Below, in pieces: positions 34,204 to 43,970 of a stretch of DNA of 64,000 bases. Under the pieces are notes generated by a model. The model was given only the letters and a program-made list of their open reading frames with translations. It did not search any database and was not told the DNA's origin. Source of the DNA: Rhodotorula mucilaginosa (taxonomy: Eukaryota > Basidiomycota > Microbotryomycetes > Sporidiobolales > Sporidiobolaceae). Location: the NCBI GenBank assembly GCA_034406715.1, contig CP137867.1, forward strand, positions 434,001 to 498,000, given 5' to 3'. The translations under genes were made by a program, and so were the position numbers. How positions within the stretch are numbered: position 1 is the first letter of the stretch; the number at the start of each line of letters is the position of its first letter.

Positions 34204-34726
34204 GCGCGCGCGTCCAAGTCTGCACGTACCAAAAATCAAGCACCCGCACTCGGTACGCGCACGAACGGACCCAGCCACCGCCACGGGGTAGCACAAACCT
34301 CCATGAGGGCTTGTTGGCAGCATTCCATCCCTTGCTGGACGGCGCCCGTCCGCGCGTGCGAGGAGCCAGACTGGAGTACGTACATATAGCTCTCTGCGGC
34401 AGGTTGCGTCTTCCAGTCAGAGACCTGTAAGGAGGAGGATGCATGTGACGCGCCAACTCGAATGCAAGAGAGTGTACACAGACGATGAAGTAGATGCGCG
34501 GGATCGAAGAACGCGCATGGGCAGAAACAGGAGGTGAGGTTGGCCACCCTGGCAAAGCTCGAAACGAGTGCAGAGCGAACCGGAGAAAATGGACAAAGAA
34601 TGAATTTTCGGGATGGTGCATGGTATCAACAACGGTTAAGACAAGAGAGATGGAGTAAGAGAGGCACGAGCAGGAAATCTGTACGGTGGAAGAGAGCAAG
34701 ACGAGGCCACGGGGAGGAGGGGGAAA
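34204..34726. other. Convergent intergenic region
   Basis: Between the 3' ends of convergent genes. No coding signature on either strand; probably 3' UTRs. Confidence 0.4.
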
Positions 34727-37700
34727 CTAACGGCGCTCCTTTGACGACGACGGTCCGGGTTTGGCCGCCAACCTCTCGCGCTTGAGTTTCTCGAGCTGCG
34801 CCGCCACCTCGGTCATCGACGGTCGCTGGGCGGGATCCTGCGCCCACATCGATTCCATCAGGTCGACAATCTCGCCGCCCCATTGGCGACGGAGCGGTCC
34901 GGGAGGCGGGCGCAAGTTCTTGGCGCCGACGTCGTGGTAGATGGCCTGTGGGGAGGGGGCGAGTTTACAGTCAGACCTTTTGGGTTCTTCAACGAACTCG
35001 CAGGCACAGAAAGAGAAAGAGAGGCGCGCGGGCGTACATGCTCGTTTTGGCCTTCGAAGGGATATCGCTTCACGGGCTGGTGCCACTGCAGGACTTCCCA
35101 GTAGACGAGAGCCGCCGAGTAGACGTCGACTTTTTCGTTGTACCTCGGATGAGGGTGCCACAGCTCGGGCGCCTGCCAGTTGACGGTCCCGACGAGCGAC
35201 CGGATCATCGACTGGGTCGAGTTTTTGATCCGCGCGAGGCCAAAGTCGGCAATCTTGGCGACCCCTTGCGCCGAGATGAGCACGTTGGACGACTTGATGT
35301 CGCGGTGGATGATGGTCGGTTTGTGCAGGTGCAGGTACTCGATCCCGCGCGCGATCCCGAGCATGATGTCGAGCATCGCCGTGAACGGCGGCGGATCCGT
35401 CTTGCGGATGTAGTCAAACAGGTCCCCGTTCGCGCACAGCTCGGTGATGATCATGACGGGGATGTGGGACGGCGGTTTCGGGAGAGAGATCCCGATGAAC
35501 TGGACCACGTTCGTGTGGTGGAGGTCGCGGAGCAAGCCGAGCTCCTTGATGTCCATGTCGGTGAGGTGACCGCGGATCTCGCAGATGGCGATCGTACGCT
35601 TGCGATACTTGCCCTTGTAGACGTCCTGAGCAACTAGTAGTCAGGACCAGTGCTGAACGCCAACGGCATCGCCACAGATAACATTTCTCACCTTGAATCC
35701 TCCGCTGCCGATCCGCTCGAGTTTCTCGAGCTGCTCAGGCGGGATCTCCTTGTCTTGCAGTTGGAGACTCTCGAGATCGAGAGCGTTGACATCCTCCTGG
35801 TGCTCGTGAACCTTGGAGTGCTCGGGCGTTTGCGGCTTCTCCGGGCTGGCCGAGTGATGAGACCGCATGAGCAGCGGTTTGTTCGAGGAACCGTTCCGCC
35901 CGGATGCATGGTCCGCAGCCTTGAGCGCTTGCGTCTTGGTCTCCTGACGAGCGGTGTCGGTCGACAGATTCGACAAGGTCGAGCTTGAGGAGGACGCTGC
36001 TGAAAGAGGCGAGGAGGCTTCGACATCCATGTCGCGCTGCGGCGGATCGGCGGGGTCAGACATCTGCGCGGCGAGTTCAAACGTAACAGCCGCAACTCAC
36101 CCATTGGAGGAGCGCGTCGACGAGTTGAGCCTTTTTGCGGCCATCGTGGTCAATGTCGCGCTCTTCGCAGAGACGGACGAGGTCATCCTTGCGATAACGC
36201 ATGAGCATCGTCCCGGTCGCTTCGGTCAGGTCGACTTCGTCTTCTGCGAGAAGCAAAGTTGGTCAGGTTGAGGCGTTGTTCAAAGCTGGCACAGAACGAT
36301 GGCGCTCACCCTCGTGATTCTCCTCATTCTCGTCCGGTTCGTACTCGTCTGCGTCGTCGTCGGACTGTGCGCCATCTTGCATTTCGACGTCCTCCATCGT
36401 CGGTGCCGACTTCTTGACACGCGACAGGCGCACAACCTTGTCGTGTCGGACCGTCCGACCCGCCTGGCGCTGATGGCTCGCCGCTTCCACCACTCGTTTC
36501 CCCTTGGTACCTCGCGCCTGGCCGTGGCTGTCGTGTTCCGTCTCGCCGCCGCTCTCTTCGTCGGCGTCCGAGGGGGGCGTGATGACCTGTTTCGCACTTC
36601 GACCGGACCTGCGACGACCCTTGACCTGCCCTTCAGGGGCGACAGCACCGTTCGCCCGGCGAGTCGACCCGCGTCGGCGCAACGTCTGTCCGCTCGAGTT
36701 ACAAGACTCGCCTTCCGAGTCGTATCCCTGCGAGCCGGCCTCGGAATCGGAGCCTGCGGCATCTCCTGTGCTCGCGTCCCGGTCGCGCTCATCTGCCATG
36801 GCCGAGTCTTCGTCTCCACCCTCACGTGGTTTGCCGACGACCTGCTCGTCTTTCCGTGGCCCGAAGAGGGTGCGCTGCAATCGTAGGCCATGGGCGGATC
36901 CGTGAGGAGGTGGTGACGGCATCCTCGTCGGCCGGACATGGCCTCGCGTGCGATGGGCTACCGGCGTGGCGCCAGCGATCGAAAGCCCTCCCGCTGCTCC
37001 AAAGCTCTTGTGAAAGCCGTTGAGGGCAGAAGGTCCGGTGTTAACCTTGAGTGTGGGCGTTCCGTTCGCGCCGGGTCTTCGAAAGGGCAACGGAGGTGGT
37101 GGCATCTCGACCTCACTAGACCGCCTCGCCATCGCAGTAGAAGTCGTATTGGACGAGGTCGCACGGGGCGTTTGCTCGGCATCGTCTTCCTCGACTTCGG
37201 TTGCCTCGCCCGCATCACTTTCCGCGTCGCCATCCTCGTCGCTCGCCGAAGGTGGTGGTGTCGGTTCCTGCCGTCGAACGCCGCTGCGCCGCTTCAGCAC
37301 CCTTCGTCGGGGTGTGGCAGCAGTAGCACCAGTCGATCGCGTGCCGGCGCGTGTCCCTTGCTGCGAGTCTGTGCTGCTGCTGTCGGCTCCCTCGGAGCTA
37401 TTCTCTTGCGAAGTCCGAGGGTACGGAGTGGCTCGGCCGTCGTCCTGCTCCGACGCTTCCGCGTCAGATTCGGGTGGTCGCGCAGCTAGAATAGCTTGGA
37501 TCGATTGATCCTTTGTGCGGGGATGAGGCCCTTCGTCGGCTTTGGTGTACAAGCGCTGAACGAGATCAACGAGTTCCGCGGCGCGTAGTGACCGCAATTC
37601 GTCGGGCGACCAGGTGTAGAGTTTTGCCTCCAGATCTGTGCAGGCAAAGCGTCAGCGAGGCGCCGCCAAATAATCGCTGCAGCTCATACACACCTTTGTC

Positions 37701-38570
37701 GCTGCGTGAATCGGCATCAGCCTCGGACCCCTCGTCCTCCTCGTCGATCGGTTCCGGATCATGCATGCTGTCGCTACGCGTCCGTCTTCGGGCTCGGGCA
37801 ACTGCCGTGGAAGGACCGGCTCGCGGGCCCAGCTCGTCCTGATCTCCGTCGTATTCGAGCTGTGACTGCGAGCTGCGTCGTCGACTGCGGCGCAACGCCG
37901 GTTGACGCGTCTTCTTCTCCTCGCGAGCGGATGGCGAGGCACTCAACGAGGTGCTTTTGCGCCTGGTAGGGAGGGCAGACTTTGACCGTACGGCGGCGGC
38001 AGACGTCTCGCGTGACTGCCGTCTGGACCGCTCGTCGACGTCGCCGGCGTCAAGGTCGTCGTCCCGCGCCCGCTCTTTGCCCTTGCCCTTGTCCACTGCC
38101 TGGCGTTGCACGGGATGGTTCACCGGCAGCGGACTCAGCGGGTGAGCGGTGCGAGATCCGCCCCGAGTCGCGTTGCGGGGTTGTTGAGTGATTCCGTCGA
38201 CCGTGCCCTCGTCTCCCGTTGCCCTCGTGGCGCGCGTGCGCCCATCAGCTCGGCGTGCGCGAGAAGATCCTTGCGTGCGGTGCGGCAGGGACGTCCTGCG
38301 TGCTGCGGACGTGCGGTTGCCAGCGAGGCTTCCTGCCAAAGGGGCCGAAGTTCGACGTCGCGTAGTTCGCGTCCCGTGGTCGTCCGAGAGCTCGTCTTCG
38401 TACTCAGACTCGGTCTCGTCACTGCTGTCGCCCCTTTCGCCGTCCGAGTCGAGCGTACGGCTGCTGCTGCGGGACTGACTGGCCGAGATCTTTTGTCGCT
38501 TCCTGGCTCGTCGCAAAGGCCTGCGGGGCGATGCGGCCGCCGCGGTGGATTTGGTACGCTTTGTCGGCAT
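34727..38570 (-). CDS. Large SAP-like-motif protein kinase with WNK-like lysine placement
   Basis: Six exons (38570-37694, 37635-36310, 36243-36101, 36063-35692, 35625-35038, 34945-34727) read as one frame of 1174 residues. The first 290 residues are Arg/Ser-rich and disordered. A SAP-like helix pair follows (about 293-325, SPDELRSLRAAELVDLVQRL). A long acidic/basic disordered stretch comes next, then a second SAP-like motif (about 750-782, RKDDLVRLCEERDIDHDG). The kinase domain occupies about 895-1170: loop RIGSGGFKDVYKGKY, catalytic loop IIHRDIKSSN, ADFGLA, APELW, DVYSAALVYWEVLQW. The usual VAIK lysine is not there; strand 3 reads TIAICEIRG, with Cys in its place. A lysine stands in the glycine loop (GGFK), the arrangement known from WNK kinases. 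SAP motifs and basic tracts suggest nuclear or chromatin location (inference). Sequence style is tyrosine-kinase-like; substrates unknown. Fusion of two adjacent genes is possible but all introns keep frame. Confidence 0.8.
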
Positions 38571-39104
38571 CTAGTGCAAGTTGACTGGCATGGATCGGAG
38601 GTGATCTGACCGAGAAGTGCGCTGTTCACGCGACGAGGAAGAAAAGGCACAGCGAGAGCGAGGCGACGAGGCGAAGGTCGGCGGCTGCGTCAAGACGGCC
38701 CTGGGTCGTCGTGGAGCGGGCACGGAGCAGGTGTCCGGGGTCTGTGCAAGTCGGCGAATCGCCTGCCAGCTGCTCTACGCGGTCTGGGCGAGCGACCGTG
38801 GGCGGGCCGTCACACTTTATTAACGGCTTCTCATTAATGACGTGGAAATGCGACCATTACCACCTCGTCCTTTTCTCTGGCTCCCGGAGCTGCTCGCCAC
38901 GGAGTCACCTGTATGGGTCACTGGGAGCTTATACCTGACAGACATACGAATGCGTGGCAGAGCAGCTGCGGATTGCCTCTCCGGAATCGTGGGCCCGAAA
39001 GAAAAAACAGGTCGTGACATAGCAAAATTTACGTAAACGGCGAGGGGGACAAGGGTGAAACGAGTGCACACATAGCGGCATTGAGAAAGAAAAGTGAAGA
39101 AACT
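38571..39104. other. Upstream of kinase gene / downstream of VPS1
   Basis: Holds the kinase promoter and the VPS1 3' end, with an AT-richer patch around 38815-38840. No further gene recognised. Confidence 0.4.
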
Positions 39105-41582
39105 CTACGCAACGCTGGCGACGATGCTCTCGGCCTTGTTGAGAGCCGCAACCTGCACACGAAGGGGGGTGTCCGTCAGAACCCGGACAGACGCAAGTGA
39201 GTTTTAGCCGGAGGGTCAGAATGAGCGACGCACCATCTTGATGCACTCCTTCCTCCGCTGGACGACGCTGTCCGACTCCTTGAGCATCTCTTCGATCATG
39301 TCGGGCTTGTACAGCTCGGCGAGGAGCTCGCGCTGCATCGTTTCCTTGGCGTGGAAGACCAGCTTGAGCATGATGGCTGTACGTAGCCGTCACCACGGCG
39401 GAGGCGGGTCAGTCATCCGTGAATTCCAAGAGGCCAGAGCTGGCAAAAATCGACAGCACACGCACCTTTCGGGACCATGTCGATCAGAGTCCGCTTCGAC
39501 AGCGCAAAGTAGCTCGAGATGAGGAGCTTGATGACCTCGGTCTCCATCGTCTCGCGCTCCGAGAGGGTACCCGTCGCCCGCAGCGCCGGAGGGGGCGCGT
39601 CCATCGCCGCCGCGCCCTTCTTCTGTGCGAGGGCGGGGTTCTTCCGACCGCCCGGCCAGAACGAGCCAAAGAAGCCCTCCTCCTTCTGCTTGAGGTCGAC
39701 GTCGAGGTCCTTGCCGTTGTTGAGCGTGCCCGGCAGCAACTTGCCCGTCTTGGGGTCGACTCCCGGCGCCGCCGCAGGCGGCTTGTTGGCGTTCATGCGC
39801 TCCGAGACGATCGCCATCGCCTTGTGACCCGAGATAAAGTCGGGGTGTCCAGTGTTGATGTAGGTCGACTCCATCGCGACGAGGTCCTGCACGAGCTTGT
39901 TGGTCGGGAGCATCGACTTGCGGAAAAAGTTTTGCACGCTCGAGTAGAACTTGTCGCGCAGGCCGGGATACCGTTTGAACGTCGTGTTCTTGTTGAGCAG
40001 CTGCGCGAGTATCCGCATGAGCTCGTCGTAGACGAGGCTCGCGCACTTGAGGGCCGGCTCCTCGATCCGCTTGATCTGCTGCTTGATGATGACTTCAAAG
40101 GCGGTCGTGCCGACGAAGAGAGCTGGCGAAGAACCGGACGAGTTGTAGAGGATCGTCCGGATGTCTGCGTCCTTGACGTAGTCGAACGGGTCGAGCGACT
40201 TGACGCCGTTCGAGAAGAGCTCGTGGAAGACGAACGAGATACGAGCACCGCCGGACAGCTCGTTCAGAGCCAGGTCGGAAGAGCTACCGTCGATCGCGGT
40301 CCGGAATTCGCCACAGAACTCGGTAATGATGCCGAGGATGACGCTGCTGCCGTCCGTGCCGCCGTTCGGTCCGCCGAGCGAAGCGAGCTCTGCCTCGTAC
40401 TTGGTGAGGTTTTGCGAGATCTTCTGCTTGATGTCGGGCAGGGTCGCCTTGATGTGGTGCATCAGGATCGTGTTGAGGCGACGAGTCAGGTACGGGGTAC
40501 CGCAGTAGGCGGCCTTGGAGCGGTAAGACGGGTGGTTTTCGAAGAACTGCCGCTCGCTCTCGAGAGCCGCGTTGATCGGTCGCTTCTGGTCAATGTCGCG
40601 CTGACTGCGGTTCACGACGGGAACGTAGCCGAGGCGGAGCGGAATGATGCGACCGGCGAGAATGTCGACGACGTCCGTGCCCTGGTCCATCAAGTCGACC
40701 TTGGTCAAGACGCCGATCGTCCGGAGACCTTCCGGGTCGACCTCGCGCGCGAGCTTGAGGCCGTCCGAGTTGGCCAAGTCGGTGTTGGCGGCAGTGACGG
40801 CAAGGATGATTGAGTTGGGCTTCGAGATGAACTTGAGCAGCATGTTGCGGATCTGGATCTCGATGTCGCGAGGCTGGTCACCAACCGGGACCTTGGTGAG
40901 ACCGGGCAAGTCGACCAAAGTGAGGGTAAGGACGTTCGGCGAGAAGATACGGAGACCGATAGGTACGGGTGAGATGCCTGGGGTGTCGAGCGTGAGCTCT
41001 CGTTGAGCGCGGAAGGCAAGGAGACGAGTAAAGGAACCCACCAGCATTCCTGCCCGTCTTGAGCTCCGTGTCGGCAACGATCTCGTCGCGGACCTTGTTG
41101 AAGTCGAAGAACTTCTCGCCCGGGCGGTGCAACTGTCGTGGAACAGGGTCAGCGAGGTGCAGCCGTCTCTTTCTCTCTTCGAAGGTCCGACTCACAAATT
41201 CGGCCCACTCGTCCGGGTTGCTTCCCTTGTCGCTGGTCGGCTTTGAGCCCTCCTCTTCCTTGACGTCTCCATCTATCGAGACGGATGTTCGAGTTAGTGC
41301 GCGCCGCTGCAGTAGACGAAGAGGACACGTACCCTCGGTTCCGTTCGGCTTGGAAGTCGCGGGACGGTTGATGAGCTGGAGGATCAACGGCCGCCGGGTG
41401 ACGATACCGGTACCACGCGGCAAAAAGTCGCGTCCGACAATGTTCTCGAGGACGGACGACTTTCCGGAACTCTGCGAACCGACGACGGCAATCTGGGGCA
41501 AGTCGATCGTCGAAGTCGAGAGACCGCTCTGAGCGAACGCGTCTTGCAGCAAGTTGACCGTCTTGATGAGTTGCGTATCCAT
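39105..41582 (-). CDS. VPS1: Dynamin-like GTPase Vps1
   Basis: Vps1 is a dynamin-family GTPase acting in Golgi-to-endosome traffic, endocytosis and peroxisome fission. Six exons (41582-41333, 41272-41196, 41132-41042, 40977-39466, 39376-39234, 39152-39105) encode 706 residues, the normal length. G1 is [18 protein letters not shown], switch 1 is [13 protein letters not shown]3 is [15 protein letters not shown], and G4 is [12 protein letters not shown]. The middle domain and GTPase effector domain follow ([19 protein letters not shown], then [20 protein letters not shown]). There is no PH or proline-rich domain, as expected for Vps1. A Lys/Glu/Gly-rich loop ([15 protein letters not shown]) interrupts the GTPase domain at introns 1-2. 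A plus-strand frame of more than 460 codons lies antisense and is rejected. Confidence 0.95.
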
Positions 41583-42164
41583 GATGGGCTCGTCGCTGGT
41601 TCTTTGGGTTCACGAGTATGGAGACTTGAGTACTGCGGCAGCGTCAAGGTCAAGCGAGAGAGGTGGTGGGTGATCCGGCGGCTGTCTATTCCACGTCGGG
41701 TGTCAGCGCGCGCCCTTGGTTCTCCCGGTAGATGCTATGCGGACTGCTTGTCACAGGGTGTCGACACGCAAGCGCAGGGTCAAGCGAAGGCGCGAGGAGT
41801 CGGGGGGTGGGGGTCTCTCGCTCTTGCTGTCGAGCGGACGCGGGACAAGTCGAGATGGAAGATCGCACTCACCTAGCTGCTCTGTGCTGCGCGCTTGCAA
41901 ACGAGTGCCTTTGTGCGACGGTGCGCTGCGACAAGTGAGAGGCAGCTAGCTGGCTGTAGAGCGAGGGTGGCGGTGCTGCGACACGTCTCGGTCATCACGC
42001 TAATCCGCGCTCCGTATACGACCCGAAAAGCTGCTATACGCGCATGGTTGACTAATTACAGTTTGACTACTGCTTCGCCCAAGAAGGAAAAAAAGAACAG
42101 AGGAAACCAGAAGGATCCGAAAAAAGCAGCACCGAGGAGCTGCAGCCTCAAGGCAGCCTCCTCG
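41583..42164. other. VPS1 upstream region
   Basis: No coding exon recognised. The minus strand carries a strong donor-like CTAG|GTGAGTG at about 41875, which could mark a 5'-UTR intron of VPS1; this is untested. Confidence 0.35.
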
Positions 42165-43538
42165 TCAGCTGTGGCTGCCGCGCGGCTCAAACTCCTCCTT
42201 CCAGATCGTCTCAACTTCCGAGTCGAGGCTATCGAGGAACTCTCGAAGGCCCGCGCGCGGTCGCCAGCCAAGTCGACGGGATCGCTCCGCAGTCGCTTGC
42301 GAGTTGGTCCCGGCAAAGTCGGCCTGCGGAGGGGAGTAGTCAGTCACAGTTTGCGAACGCAGGGAGACCACAGTGCAACTCACGTCGGCTCCGTAGTACT
42401 CCTTGAGCTCCTCCGGAGTGAAAGTGGAAGGTTCCGCAGTTGGCGCAAGACCCTGCCGCTTGAGAGCGGTCCCAACCTCCTCGGCCGCCGCTCGGCACAC
42501 GTAACTGTAGCGCGACCAGATGAGAGTGAGTTCCAAATTCGGTCGCGGACCTGTACATGGCTCACTGCCCATTCGCGGCAACGTAGTAGCCGTTCCGTCC
42601 GCTGCCGCAATCTTCGCCACCGAGCGCTGCGTGCATAATGTGCTCGTACAGGTCGGTGAGGTCGTCCGTATGCACAAGTGGCCCTTTTGGTACAATCGAA
42701 GCTGTCAGCGCAGCCCGGCCTCGGTGAAAATGACAGAGCAAGCGCCGTGACGCACAGGTGTTTTCGTATTTGCCCACGAGTCCCGCCCGTTTGCGTTTGA
42801 TGCTGGCCCGAATGAGCGCCGGCATCTGATTACTGTGCTTGTTGAAGATCGTCCCCGCTCCCGGCTCGCTCGAGATGCCAAAGATCGTGCCAGGCAGGAT
42901 GATGTAGGATTGAACTTGACCTGCCTCGACGGCGGCGATGATCTTGACATGGACTTTGCGTTGCGGATGCGCGGTCCCGAGCGCTTCGATGGCTGCAACG
43001 TCCAAGTCGCTGTAGACTTTGTCGTTGGGCGAAGGGGGAAGACCGCGCGCGTCTCCGGTAGCAAAGATCCCCGTTCCGGACTGCACAAAGGCGCGTCAGA
43101 CCCGGTGTATCCGTGGTGAGAAGAACCCGGAAAGGGTACCGTGTGGATCAGGACCCCGACGCGGCGTCCGTGCCTTTTGCGGATCTTGAAGCCTTCGAGG
43201 ATAGCTTCCGCCGAAGCCAGGTGCGAAGTCGAAGCGCAGGCAAAGACGACGTCGGACCTGCGTCGATGGCGCACCGTCGTCAGACCGTAACCTGTCCGCC
43301 ATTACACCCGATTCGTGGGCGAAAAGGGGGCCTACTCGATCGCTTGCTCCCGAATGAGCTCCACCGAGTCGAGCGAGCCGATGATCACATGGACGCCAGC
43401 CCGGTGCAGCAAGTCGGCACGAGAGTCGCGAGTCCTAACGAGCGCCGTGACATGGTAGCCTGCCCGGACCAGTCTCTGGCACACGGGTCCGCCGATGTAG
43501 CCCGTTGCGCCGAGGAAGAGTATTCGGATCTTCGTCAT
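42165..43538 (-). CDS. NAD(P)-binding Rossmann-fold oxidoreductase (extended SDR/epimerase-like)
   Basis: Six exons (43538-43336, 43257-43140, 43080-42756, 42701-42566, 42504-42384, 42323-42165) give 353 residues. The N-terminus MTKIRILFLGATGYIGGPV is a textbook GxxGxxG dinucleotide-binding motif, followed by strand 2 (HVTALVRTRDSRADLL) and the strand 4 segment SDVVFACAS. Later parts include KVHVKIIAAVEAGQVQSYI, the IILPGTIFGI segment typical of epimerase-like extended SDRs, and GPLVHTDDLTDLYEHIMHAA. The C-terminal RSRRLGWRPRAGLREFLDSL matches the substrate-domain end of that family. The canonical YxxxK is not obvious, so it may act as an NmrA-like sensor or an atypical reductase. Substrate unknown. 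Confidence 0.8.
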
Positions 43539-43970
43539 GTCGATCTCAGGCTCTCAACTGTTGTGCGGCGAAGATGTAGCGAACGCAGCAATCACCGTCG
43601 GGGCGGGGTCCAGCCGCAAAGAGGAGCGGCTGCTATCCGCGTGCATGCAGGGTGTGGGGTAGCTTGAGAAGAAAGACAGAGGGTCCGACTCGCTCGAGCA
43701 AGAGGCGGTTCATCCCCTCTCGCCTCAGGCGGACGGACTACATATCCTCTCGCAAGCTACAAAAAGCAGGGTCCGATAAAGCTCGAGTCCCGAAAGCAAG
43801 GGAGAGGTTGAGGGGAAGTTGTAAGATTGCCAGAAATGCGTCAAAATTCCCCGCGAGCTGGAGGCTCCCATTTTACAAGCTATTTGCACATTGGTTGCGA
43901 GAGAGAGAGAGAAAGAGGATGAGAGAGCGGGGTGTCGGACCGCGGACAAAGTTGTCGGAAGGATGCTTGA
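43539..43970. other. Upstream of SDR gene / downstream of CCT4
   Basis: Tandem minus-strand genes flank it; it contains a GAGA-rich patch near 43900-43925. No gene recognised. Confidence 0.4.

Noticed and set aside
35038-38570. Kinase and SAP-like region as two separate genes
   Set aside because: All five introns have consensus ends and keep one frame, and there is no stop, start or promoter-like gap between them. Transcript data could still change this.
39419-40813. 464-codon plus-strand open frame antisense to VPS1
   Set aside because: It is the exact shadow of a well-supported dynamin gene; GC-rich codon bias suppresses antisense stops. It has no domain, start context or introns.
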